A stretch of DNA of 64,000 nucleotides, taken from contig NZ_JBISCC010000124.1 of NCBI RefSeq assembly GCF_044385915.1, positions 1-64,000 on the forward strand. Reading direction: 5' to 3'. The notes below the pieces were generated by a model that worked only from the letters and a program-made list of their open reading frames with translations, was not told the DNA's origin and did no database searches. Below, piece by piece: positions 8,994-16,686 of the stretch (positions are counted from its first letter, which is position 1; every line of letters begins with the position of its first letter). The position numbers were made by a program, and so were the translations under genes. Source of the stretch: Thalassobellus citreus (lineage in GTDB: Bacteria > Bacteroidota > Bacteroidia > Flavobacteriales > Flavobacteriaceae).

Positions 8994-9911
8994 TTGAAAA
9001 AATCAAAACACACGCAACTTATTAAAACCGAAGCCAAACGCCTCGGTTTTTTATCTTGTGGTATAAGTAAAGCAGCTTTTTTAGAAGAAGAAGCACCACG
9101 ATTAGAAAAATGGTTAAATAATAATATGCATGGGCAAATGCAGTATATGGAAAACCATTTTGATAAGCGTTTAGACCCAACAAAATTGGTTGAAGGTTCT
9201 AAAAGTGTTATTTCGTTATTGCTTAATTATTATCCTGAAGAAACTCAAAGTAATGATAGTTTTAAGCTTTCAAAATATGCTTATGGTAACGATTATCATC
9301 ATGTTATAAAACATAAATTAAAATCACTTTTAAATTTTATTCAAGAAGAGATAGGAGAAGTTCATGGACGTGCTTTTGTAGATTCTGCACCTGTGTTAGA
9401 TAAAGCTTGGGCTGCTAAAAGTGGTTTAGGTTGGATTGGGAAACACAGTAATTTATTAACCCAACAAGTAGGCTCGTTTTATTTTATAGCAGAACTTATT
9501 GTTGATTTAGATTTAGAATACGATTCGGTTACAACAGACCATTGTGGCACTTGTACTGCTTGTATCGATGCTTGCCCAACAGAAGCTATTACCGAACCTT
9601 ATGTGGTTGATGGAAGTAAATGTATTTCTTATTTTACTATTGAATTAAAAGAAAATATTCCAACTGAATTTAAAGGTAAGTTTGACGACTGGATGTTTGG
9701 TTGCGATGTGTGTCAAGATGTGTGTCCTTGGAATCGGTTTTCGAAAGCACATAGCGAGCCTTTATTTAATCCGCACCCCGAATTACTTTCTATGACTAAA
9801 AAAGATTGGGAAGAAATTACGCAAGAAGTGTTTAGTAAGGTGTTTCAAAAATCGGCAGTAAAGCGTACTAAGTTTTCTGGGTTACAACGAAATATTGACT
9901 TCTTGAAATAA
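8994..9911 (+). CDS. queG: Epoxyqueuosine reductase QueG
   Basis: 305 residues starting at TTG (8994); no in-frame ATG precedes the conserved N-terminus. QueG reduces epoxyqueuosine to queuosine in tRNA, the last step of queuosine synthesis, using cobalamin and two [4Fe-4S] clusters. Cluster ligands are visible as C184, C187, C190, C194 (CGTCTACIDACP), C210, and C237, C240, C244 (CDVCQDVCPWN). The region GRAFVDSAPVLDKAWAAKSG is typical of the active site. It lies 63 bp after the peroxidase gene on the same strand; a link in function between the two is not evident. Confidence 0.96.
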   Translation: MKKSKHTQLIKTEAKRLGFLSCGISKAAFLEEEAPRLEKWLNNNMHGQMQYMENHFDKRLDPTKLVEGSKSVISLLLNYYPEETQSNDSFKLSKYAYGNDYHHVIKHKLKSLLNFIQEEIGEVHGRAFVDSAPVLDKAWAAKSGLGWIGKHSNLLTQQVGSFYFIAELIVDLDLEYDSVTTDHCGTCTACIDACPTEAITEPYVVDGSKCISYFTIELKENIPTEFKGKFDDWMFGCDVCQDVCPWNRFSKAHSEPLFNPHPELLSMTKKDWEEITQEVFSKVFQKSAVKRTKFSGLQRNIDFLK

Positions 9912-9950
9912 TACAGAAATAGTGTAAATATTAAATTGAATACGTTTTTT

Positions 9951-10035
9951 GCGTTAGGGATTGCAGAGGAAATCCTTTTTGAGAGGCACGAGCAAAAAGA
10001 TTGTAACGGAAAGCCCGACCCTTGTGGTAACGCCC
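9951..10035 (+). repeat. Structured intergenic repeat (possible RNA element), copy A
   Basis: An 85-nt element closed by GCGTTA (9951-9956) and TAACGC (10028-10033). Inside are GGATT (9958-9962) / AATCC (9971-9975), then a 6-bp stem TTTTTG (9976-9981) / CAAAAA (9993-9998), a linker with AAGCCCGACC, and a short ACC/GGT hairpin. A related 83-nt element is at 34247-34329 with the same ends and the same AGCCCGACCC segment. It lies between the convergent ends of queG and the LacI gene. It may correspond to a known flavobacterial RNA motif such as Flavo-1, which I cannot check. Confidence 0.6.
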
Positions 10036-10047
10036 AAATTATATAAC

Positions 10048-11073
10048 TTACTTTGTAGATTCTCTTTTTACTAGAGCGGTTTCTAATGTAATGGTTTTTG
10101 GTGTAATTGGCTTGTTTTTTTTAATTGCTTTAATTTCTTTATAAAGTTGTTTAAAGGCTGTTTTTCCCATGTCGTATCCTGGTTGATTTATGGTGGTTAA
10201 AGTTGGAGATATAACCGATGACATAAACCAATTACTAAAACCAACAATACTAATATCTTCAGGAACTTTAACGCCTTGTCTATTAAATTCGGTTAATGCT
10301 CCAATGGCAACTAAGTCGGTGTTTATAAAAATACCATCAACATCATTATGATCTTTTAATAGTTGTTGGGCACTTTTTTTGCCTTCTTCAAAACTAATAT
10401 CGCCACATTCGCATATATAAACTAAAGAGGCATCATAAGGCATGTTATTATCTAGTAATGCTTTTTTGTAACCAAGAAATCTGTCTATAGAATTTTGAGG
10501 TAAAAGCGGACCTCTAAAATGTGCAATACGTTTGCAACCAGTATCAATTAAATGCTGTGTTGCATCGTATGCTGCTTTTCGATCGTCTATAATAATTTTT
10601 GAACATTTTACAATTTTGGCTATTTTATCAAACATTACGAGTGGCTTATCTAGAGCAATTACATCGGTTAAATGATTAAAATTAGCAGTGCCATTGGCTA
10701 TGGATATTAAAATACCATCTACACGATGACTTAATAATAAGTCAATTTGTTTTTTTTCAAGTTCGTAAGACTCGTTAGATTGTAGAATTATAACCAAATA
10801 CCCTTTTTTTTCTGCTTGTGCTACAATACCTTTAATGACACTAGAGAAAAAATGGTGAACAATTACGGGAATAATTAATCCAATAGTTTTAGATTCTTTG
10901 GTTCTTAAATTAACCGCAAAAGCGTTGGGTTTGTAGTTTAGTGTTTTAGCTAACTCTTTAACTAGTCCTTTTGTTTTTTTACTAACATCAGGATAATCTT
11001 TTAATGCTTTTGAAACAGTTGTAACTGAAATGTTTAAATGTTCTGCTATTTGTTTTAAAGTTACTGGTTTCAT
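10048..11073 (-). CDS. LacI-family transcriptional regulator of the sugar locus
   Basis: 341 residues from the ATG at 11073. A longer in-frame start at 11205 would add 44 residues with no family match and would run through the operators, so it is rejected. The N-terminal helix-turn-helix is classic (TLKQIAEHLNISVTTVSKAL), followed by the hinge helix (ANxLxxxKSKTIGLIIP-like). A periplasmic-binding-protein-like effector domain covers residues ~60-341. It is divergent from the TonB-dependent receptor, and two palindromes with central CG lie in its own leader, so autoregulation and control of 11247-18420 are likely. The effector is probably the imported disaccharide or a breakdown product; repressor is more likely than activator. 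Confidence 0.93.
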   Translation of the reverse strand: MKPVTLKQIAEHLNISVTTVSKALKDYPDVSKKTKGLVKELAKTLNYKPNAFAVNLRTKESKTIGLIIPVIVHHFFSSVIKGIVAQAEKKGYLVIILQSNESYELEKKQIDLLLSHRVDGILISIANGTANFNHLTDVIALDKPLVMFDKIAKIVKCSKIIIDDRKAAYDATQHLIDTGCKRIAHFRGPLLPQNSIDRFLGYKKALLDNNMPYDASLVYICECGDISFEEGKKSAQQLLKDHNDVDGIFINTDLVAIGALTEFNRQGVKVPEDISIVGFSNWFMSSVISPTLTTINQPGYDMGKTAFKQLYKEIKAIKKNKPITPKTITLETALVKRESTK

Positions 11074-11119
11074 AAAAAAATAGATGTTTTTTAATGCTAA
11101 ATATAGTAAAAAAATCAAA

Positions 11120-11137
11120 AACGAAAACGTTTTCGTT
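11120..11137. promoter_or_regulatory. LacI-type operator O1
   Basis: Perfect 18-bp palindrome AACGAAAACGTTTTCGTT with the central CG step typical of LacI-family operators. It lies 47 bp upstream of the regulator start and 110 bp upstream of the receptor start. Confidence 0.85.
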
Positions 11138-11142
11138 AATTT

Positions 11143-11156
11143 CGAAAACGTTTTCG
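11143..11156. promoter_or_regulatory. LacI-type operator O2
   Basis: Perfect 14-bp palindrome CGAAAACGTTTTCG, the same core as O1. Its centre is 21 bp from that of O1, two helical turns, so two dimers could bind the same DNA face. A TTG at 11157-11159 may be the -33 element of the receptor promoter, which would place O2 against it. Confidence 0.85.
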
Positions 11157-11246
11157 TTGCGAAAATTGTATTTTTAGTATGTTGTAAATGTAAATTGCGT
11201 AACAATTAAACTACAAAATTATTAAATAACTAAAATTTAAGACAAA

Positions 11247-13880
11247 ATGAATTCAACTAAAACTAAATGGAGTTTTTTACTCTTTATGTTATTTTCAGTA
11301 TCGGCAATTTTTGCGCAATCAACGATTTCTGGAACAGTTAATGACCAAAGTGGTGTGCCACTTGGTGGTGTAAACGTTATTTTGGACGGTACTACTAAAG
11401 GTTCGGTTACCGATTTTGATGGAAACTACACAATTGCTAATGTAGAAGATGGAGCATATACATTAATAGCAACCTTTATTGGCTACAAAACTTTTACAAA
11501 AAGTGTTGAAGCGCAAGGAGGCGATATTACAGTGAGTTTTTCTATGGAAGAAGATGCAGCATCGTTAGACGAGATTGTTGTAACTGGGGTAGTAAATCCA
11601 AAATCTAAATTAGAATCGAGTGTATCGGTTTCTACTATGGATGTGAAACTTATTGAACAAGCATCTCCAAGAAGTGCAGGTGAGCTTTTTAGAAACATAC
11701 CAGGTATACGTGCAGAATCTTCGGGTGGTGAAGGTAATGCTAACTTTAATGTGCGTGGTGTGCCAATTTCTTCTGGTGGATCGAGATACTTTCAAATTCA
11801 AGAAGATGGTTTGCCTTTAAACTTATTTGGAGATACGTCTTTTGGAAATGCCGATAACTTTTTAAGAATTGATTCAAATGTTGGTAGAGTTGAAGCTATT
11901 AGAGGTGGTTCTGCGTCTACACAAACATCTAATGGGCCTGCAGGTATTATTAACATGATTAGTAAAACAGGTGCTACTGAAGGTGGTTCTTTCGGAACAA
12001 CTTTCGGATTAGATTACCAAACAAGCAGATTAGATTTTGAATACGGTGCGCCAATTGGTGAAGGGTTGTCATACCATATTGGTGGCTTTATGAGAAGTGG
12101 AGAAGGTCCAAGAGAAATTGGTTACCAAGGTAATAAAGGTGGACAGTTTAAAGCGAATCTTACTAAAAGATTTGAAAGCGGATATGTGCGTGTTTATGCT
12201 AAGTTTTTAAACGATAAATCGGTAATGTATTTACCAATGCCAATGTTATTAGAAGGCGATAATGCAAATCCAACTTTTTCTAATCTTCCAGGTTTCGATA
12301 TTACTAATGATGCGGTACAATCTGCTTATTTACAACAAAGTGCTGGAACGTCTCCTTTTGATGGTGGTGGAACACATGTAAATGATGTTAGAAATGGAAA
12401 TAATCCTATTTCTAAATCTTTAGGAGCTGAGTTTTCTTTTGATTTAGGTGATGGTTGGAAATTAGCAGCTAAAGGAAGATATTCTAACAATAGTGGCGAA
12501 TGGGTTGCCCCATTTACAGCTGCTGTTGGTACGGTTTCAGAAATTGATGCAACTGCTAGAGCAGCAGCAGGTGCAGGATCTGAACCATTAGTTTATGCTG
12601 ACGGCGATAGAGAAGCTTTCAATCCATCTAACGGATTAGCTCAAATTATACATATGTTTGATGTAACAGTTGATGATTTAAGTAACTTTTTTGGAGATGT
12701 AAAAGTATCTAAAAAGCTTGGTGATAATGTTGGAGTAACTGCTGGTTTATTTACAGCAACTCAAAACACTAAAATTGGATGGCAATGGAACTCTTTCCTT
12801 TCTGAAGTTAAAGGAGGAGGGCAAGCTAGATTAGCAGATTTTGATGGTTTTTCAAGAAATGGTCAATATTCTTACGGAACGCCGGTTTGGGGAAACTGTT
12901 GTCAACGTAAATACAATACAGTACATAATGTAAATTCTCCTTATGTTGGTGTTGATGCAGATATTACTGAAAAATTAAACTTTGATGGTAGTGTGCGTTT
13001 TGAAAATGTTAAAGTAACAGGTAACATTGCAGGAGGACCAACAAGTCAGGGTAATTACGATTATGATGGTGATGGTATAATACAAGGTATTGAGCAATCT
13101 GTTCCTGTTATTGCAGGTAATGCTGGTCAAATTGTTAATGATGATTATAACTTTGTGTCGTATTCTGCGGGTCTTAACTATAAGTTAGATGAAGGAGCTG
13201 CTGTTTTTGCAAGATACAGTTCTGGTGCTTCTGGTAGAGCAGCCGATAGAAATTCTTATGGAATAGATGGAAAAGCAGATGTGCAGTATGATGAAGTATC
13301 TCAATTAGAAGTTGGTTACAAGAAAAGATTAAAAAATGGTGTGCTTAACTTAACAGGATTTATGAGTAATACCGATGAGGGTTTAAGTAACGAATTAAAC
13401 AGAACAGTTGGTAATCCTTTTAAAGCTTTAGGTTTAGAAGCTGAAACAGCTTTAGCTTTTGGAGATAACTTCTCTGTTAATGGTTCTTTTACTTGGACAA
13501 AAGCAGAAATTGATGGTGGTGACAATAAAGGAAATACACCAAGAAGACAAGCCGATTTAGTTTACAATGTATCGCCGTCTTATAATTTTGGTGAAAACAG
13601 TCAGCACAGTATTGCTTTAAGTATGTTAGGAACATCTAAGTCGTATGCTCAAGATGATAATGATTTAGTAATGCCAGCTTATGCATATTTTAATTTAATA
13701 GGAAGAGTTGGTTTAACAGAAGGACTTTCGGTAGTATTAAGTATGAATAATATTTTTGATACTGTAGGTATTACAGAAGTTGAAGGTAATGGCGATGGAG
13801 CTTTTGGAGGAAACCGTTTAGTAAGAGCACGTTCAATTAGTGGAAGCTCTTCTACAATTTCTTTACAATATAAATTTTAG
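11247..13880 (+). CDS. TonB-dependent outer-membrane receptor (sugar import)
   Basis: 877 residues. Signal peptide ends ...VSAIFAQ. Residues ~25-110 are a carboxypeptidase-regulatory-like domain (GTVNDQSGVPLGGVNVILDG). The plug (~115-250) holds GELFRNIPGIRAESSGGEG and NVRGVP, and the rest is a 22-strand-type barrel ending in an aromatic strand (ISLQYKF). No SusD gene follows, so this is a stand-alone TonB-dependent transporter, not a SusC/D pair. It is first in the rightward operon with sugar transporter, kinase and phosphorylase, and sits behind the LacI operators. It therefore probably brings the disaccharide (sucrose is the best guess) across the outer membrane, powered by TonB. Confidence 0.93.
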   Translation: MNSTKTKWSFLLFMLFSVSAIFAQSTISGTVNDQSGVPLGGVNVILDGTTKGSVTDFDGNYTIANVEDGAYTLIATFIGYKTFTKSVEAQGGDITVSFSMEEDAASLDEIVVTGVVNPKSKLESSVSVSTMDVKLIEQASPRSAGELFRNIPGIRAESSGGEGNANFNVRGVPISSGGSRYFQIQEDGLPLNLFGDTSFGNADNFLRIDSNVGRVEAIRGGSASTQTSNGPAGIINMISKTGATEGGSFGTTFGLDYQTSRLDFEYGAPIGEGLSYHIGGFMRSGEGPREIGYQGNKGGQFKANLTKRFESGYVRVYAKFLNDKSVMYLPMPMLLEGDNANPTFSNLPGFDITNDAVQSAYLQQSAGTSPFDGGGTHVNDVRNGNNPISKSLGAEFSFDLGDGWKLAAKGRYSNNSGEWVAPFTAAVGTVSEIDATARAAAGAGSEPLVYADGDREAFNPSNGLAQIIHMFDVTVDDLSNFFGDVKVSKKLGDNVGVTAGLFTATQNTKIGWQWNSFLSEVKGGGQARLADFDGFSRNGQYSYGTPVWGNCCQRKYNTVHNVNSPYVGVDADITEKLNFDGSVRFENVKVTGNIAGGPTSQGNYDYDGDGIIQGIEQSVPVIAGNAGQIVNDDYNFVSYSAGLNYKLDEGAAVFARYSSGASGRAADRNSYGIDGKADVQYDEVSQLEVGYKKRLKNGVLNLTGFMSNTDEGLSNELNRTVGNPFKALGLEAETALAFGDNFSVNGSFTWTKAEIDGGDNKGNTPRRQADLVYNVSPSYNFGENSQHSIALSMLGTSKSYAQDDNDLVMPAYAYFNLIGRVGLTEGLSVVLSMNNIFDTVGITEVEGNGDGAFGGNRLVRARSISGSSSTISLQYKF

Positions 13881-13925
13881 AAACTAGATTAATAGCAAAG
13901 TTTGTTTGGTTTTAAGTAAGTAATA

Positions 13926-13964
13926 AGGGTTGATATAAAGGCAACTTAGTATCAACTCTTTTAC
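13926..13964 (+). terminator. Hairpin after the receptor gene, possible partial terminator
   Basis: Stem AGGGTTGATA (13926-13935) / TATCAACTCT (13950-13959), one G-U pair, 14-nt loop, followed by TTTTA. It could lower expression of the downstream genes relative to the receptor. Confidence 0.5.
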
Positions 13965-13986
13965 TTTAAGTAACACAATAAATACA

Positions 13987-14355
13987 ATGAAATATCTAGC
14001 TGTAGTAATTCTGTTTTTTTCAACATATTTTGGTTCTATAGAGCTGTTGAATAATGATTTGTTTCAAGACTCAAAAACAATTATAGTTTATGGTAGTGAT
14101 ACTTGTCATTATTGTATTGATACTAAAACTTATTTAAAGGAAAAACAAATTGATTTCACATATTACGATGTTGATGTAAATTTAGAAAAGCAAAGAGAAA
14201 TGCTTATAAAATTACAAAAGGCAGGGTTTTCAGTTGATAATTTGTCTTTACCAGTCGTAGATTTAGGTGGTAAATTGATAATGAATACTCCTACTGATTT
14301 TGAAGGGTTTCTTAAAAAAATAATAACCAAAAATAGTAAAGATGAAAATAACTAA
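13987..14355 (+). CDS. Exported glutaredoxin-like protein with CxxC motif
   Basis: 122 residues. A hydrophobic N-terminus (residues 3-17) looks like a signal peptide or anchor. The rest is a glutaredoxin/thioredoxin-fold domain: IIVYGSDTCHYCIDTKTYL has the redox-active CHYC, and a cis-proline loop (LSLPVVDLGGKLI) follows. It overlaps the sugar transporter gene by 14 bp, so it is part of the sugar operon. A thiol-disulfide protein has no obvious step in the predicted pathway; it might assist the receptor or report redox state, but this is speculation. Confidence 0.8.
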   Translation: MKYLAVVILFFSTYFGSIELLNNDLFQDSKTIIVYGSDTCHYCIDTKTYLKEKQIDFTYYDVDVNLEKQREMLIKLQKAGFSVDNLSLPVVDLGGKLIMNTPTDFEGFLKKIITKNSKDENN

Positions 14356-15691
14356 ACCAAATTTATCCTTTTGGCAGATCTTTAATATGAATGTTGGGTT
14401 CTTAGGAATTCAGTTCAGTTTTGGTTTGCAGCAAACAGCTGTTAATCCTATATTTTCATTTTTAGGGGCGCATCATGAAGATTTACCTTTATTAAATTTA
14501 GCAGGACCCGTTACAGGTTTAATTATACAGCCAATAATTGGAGCTATTTCAGATAAAACGTGGTCTCCTCGTTGGGGTAGACGTAAACCGTTTTTTTTAA
14601 TAGGTGCAATAATTGGTAGTTTGTGTTTGTTTGCATTTCCTTTTAGTCCTGCACTTTGGTTTGCTGTTGGTTTACTATGGATTTTAGATGTAGGTAATAA
14701 TATGGCTATGGAACCTTATCGTGCATTTGTAGGCGATAAATTGCCTAGTAAACAGTTGAGTTTTGGTTATCAAATGCAAAGTTTGTTTGTAGGTGCTGGT
14801 ATTGTTTTGGCTAATGCATCTATCTTTCTTTTTCAAGATTGGTTTGGTGGTTCAGAAACTGTTGAAGCTGGTAGTGGTATTCCTAAATGGTTATATTATT
14901 CATTCTTTATTGGTGCTGTTTTGTCTGTTTCAACCATTTTATGGTCAGTTTTAAAAACTCCAGAAATTCCTCCTTCTGATGATGAATTAGAAGATATAAA
15001 AAAGCACAATGCTTTGCCGCTTGTAGATAGAATTAAAACACCTTTTTTAGAAATTGTTAATGCGATTAAAGATATGCCTAAATTTATGTGGAAGCTATCT
15101 GCGGTCTATTTATTTCAATGGTATGCTTTGTTTGTTTATTGGCAGTTTGTAGCACCTATGTTTGAAGAAACTATGAGTTTTGATAAGTCACAAGCATTAA
15201 GTCAAGCAGCAAAGATGAATACAACATATAACGTCTCAACCATGGTTTTTGCATTGGCATTGGTGCCATTGGCATTAAAATTTGGAGGGAAAAAAGTATA
15301 TGTTTTTAGTTTGTTTTTAACAGGAATTGCCATGCTTTCTATTCCACACATTCAAGATCCACTGTTGGTTATTTTACCTATGATTTTATTTGGTATAGGT
15401 TGGGCAGCAATGATGGGTATTCCTTATTCAATGGTCTCTAAAATAGTTCCTCAAGAACGACGAGGCGTTTATATGGGAATATTAAATATGATGATAGTTA
15501 TTCCTATGGGTATCCAAACGCTCAGTTTTGGTGCTATAGAGAAGCATCTTTTAAAAAATAGTGCAACGAATGCTATCCTGTTTGGTGGTGTGTTTTTTGT
15601 TATAGCTGGTCTTTTGGCGTTACGACTTAAAGAGCCTAAACCTGATGAAAATGATGAAGATGTGGTGATTGTAGGTGTAGGTGAACATTGA
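14342..15691 (+). CDS. MFS sugar transporter (GPH/SLC45-like, sucrose/maltose type)
   Basis: 449 residues with about 12 hydrophobic membrane segments. The loop after segment 2 carries RWGRRKPFFLIGAIIG, the signature shared by SLC45 and plant/bacterial sucrose-maltose symporters. Segments 4-5 contain DVGNNMAMEPYRAFVGD, also typical of this group. It likely imports the disaccharide with protons from the periplasm. It overlaps the glutaredoxin-like gene by 14 bp and precedes the fructokinase. Sucrose is inferred from context and not proven; maltose or a glucosyl compound would also fit the family. Confidence 0.88.
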   Translation: MKITKPNLSFWQIFNMNVGFLGIQFSFGLQQTAVNPIFSFLGAHHEDLPLLNLAGPVTGLIIQPIIGAISDKTWSPRWGRRKPFFLIGAIIGSLCLFAFPFSPALWFAVGLLWILDVGNNMAMEPYRAFVGDKLPSKQLSFGYQMQSLFVGAGIVLANASIFLFQDWFGGSETVEAGSGIPKWLYYSFFIGAVLSVSTILWSVLKTPEIPPSDDELEDIKKHNALPLVDRIKTPFLEIVNAIKDMPKFMWKLSAVYLFQWYALFVYWQFVAPMFEETMSFDKSQALSQAAKMNTTYNVSTMVFALALVPLALKFGGKKVYVFSLFLTGIAMLSIPHIQDPLLVILPMILFGIGWAAMMGIPYSMVSKIVPQERRGVYMGILNMMIVIPMGIQTLSFGAIEKHLLKNSATNAILFGGVFFVIAGLLALRLKEPKPDENDEDVVIVGVGEH

Positions 15692-15692
15692 T

Positions 15693-15712
15693 CTTCCTTG
15701 TTTGAAAGGAAG
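15693..15712 (+). other. Intra-operon hairpin
   Basis: CTTCCTT (15693-15699) / AAGGAAG (15706-15712) with a 6-nt loop lies directly after the transporter stop, with no T-run. It may stabilise the upstream mRNA or separate translation of the two genes. Confidence 0.4.
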
Positions 15713-15735
15713 TAAAGAAATTTAAAATAAAAATT

Positions 15736-16674
15736 TTGGAAAATAATATAAAAGATATAGACATTTTATGTGTTGGCGAAGTCTTGGTTGATTTTATCGG
15801 ACATCAATCTGGAGTACAGATTAATAACACAAGAGATTACCATAGGTATTTAGGCGGCTCTCCTACGAATGTAGCGATGAATTCTGCTAGGCTTGGTTTA
15901 AATGCAATGATGATAGCAACTGTTGGAGACGATGGTTTTGGAGAATATATTTTTGAAAGACTTAACGAAGTAGGCGTTGTTACTAGCAATATTAATAAAA
16001 TTGATGACAAACCTACCAGTGTTATTTTTGTATCGAGAACAGATAGTACACCAGATTTTATTCCTTTTAGAAAAGCTGATTATTGTATTGATGAAGACCA
16101 AATATCGGCAGAGATACTTTCAAGAACCAATATCTTTCACACAACTTGTTTTGCGTTAAGTGAAAATCCTGCGCAGGATACCATTTTAAAAAAGGCTGAA
16201 GAAGCCTTTAATTTAGGTTGTAAATTAAGCATTGATGTGAATTATGCAAAAAAACTGTGGAAAAGTCAAGAGGAAGCACTCCGTGTAATTAAAGCCTATT
16301 GTAAGTTTAATCCGTTAATAAAAATTAGCGAAGATGATATGCTACGTCTTTTTGAAAAGGAAATGCCTCATGACGATATTTTTAATTTTTTCCATTCAGA
16401 AGGTGTCGATACTGTGTGTTTAACTTTAGGAAGTAAAGGGGTTAAATTGTCTCAAAAAGGAAAAGAAATTATTCAGTTACCAGCCATAAAAATTGAAAAT
16501 GTTATGGACGCTACTGGTGCGGGAGATGCTTTTTGGTCTGGATTTTTATTCGCTTATATTAAAGATAAACCTATAGAGAAATGTTTAGAAGTAGCATTAC
16601 AATTAGCAGCTTTGAAACTTCAAAATGTAGGCAGGTTGCCAGATAATATTAATATACTATCAGAACTTTTGTAA
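15736..16674 (+). CDS. PfkB-family sugar kinase, probable fructokinase
   Basis: 312 residues from a TTG start at 15736; the first ATG in frame lies too far inside the domain. PfkB signatures are GGSPTNVAMNSARLG near residue 39 and DATGAGDAFWSGF near 260, the latter with the catalytic Asp and anion hole. This ribokinase-fold enzyme transfers phosphate from ATP to a sugar. Next to a GH13_18 phosphorylase the natural substrate is the released fructose, giving fructose-6-phosphate. If the phosphorylase instead acts on glucosylglycerate, a glycerate kinase role would have to be considered. Confidence 0.88.
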   Translation: MENNIKDIDILCVGEVLVDFIGHQSGVQINNTRDYHRYLGGSPTNVAMNSARLGLNAMMIATVGDDGFGEYIFERLNEVGVVTSNINKIDDKPTSVIFVSRTDSTPDFIPFRKADYCIDEDQISAEILSRTNIFHTTCFALSENPAQDTILKKAEEAFNLGCKLSIDVNYAKKLWKSQEEALRVIKAYCKFNPLIKISEDDMLRLFEKEMPHDDIFNFFHSEGVDTVCLTLGSKGVKLSQKGKEIIQLPAIKIENVMDATGAGDAFWSGFLFAYIKDKPIEKCLEVALQLAALKLQNVGRLPDNINILSELL

Positions 16675-16686
16675 AGTAATAAAATA

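Noticed and set aside
9951..10035. tRNA-like reading of the structured element
   Set aside because: The ends pair and inner hairpins exist, but there is no CCA-type acceptor, no TTCGA loop and no anticodon arm of correct size; copy B differs in the arm.
11074..11205. N-terminal extension of the LacI-type regulator
   Set aside because: The family helix-turn-helix begins at the ATG at 11073, and the extension runs through both operator palindromes.
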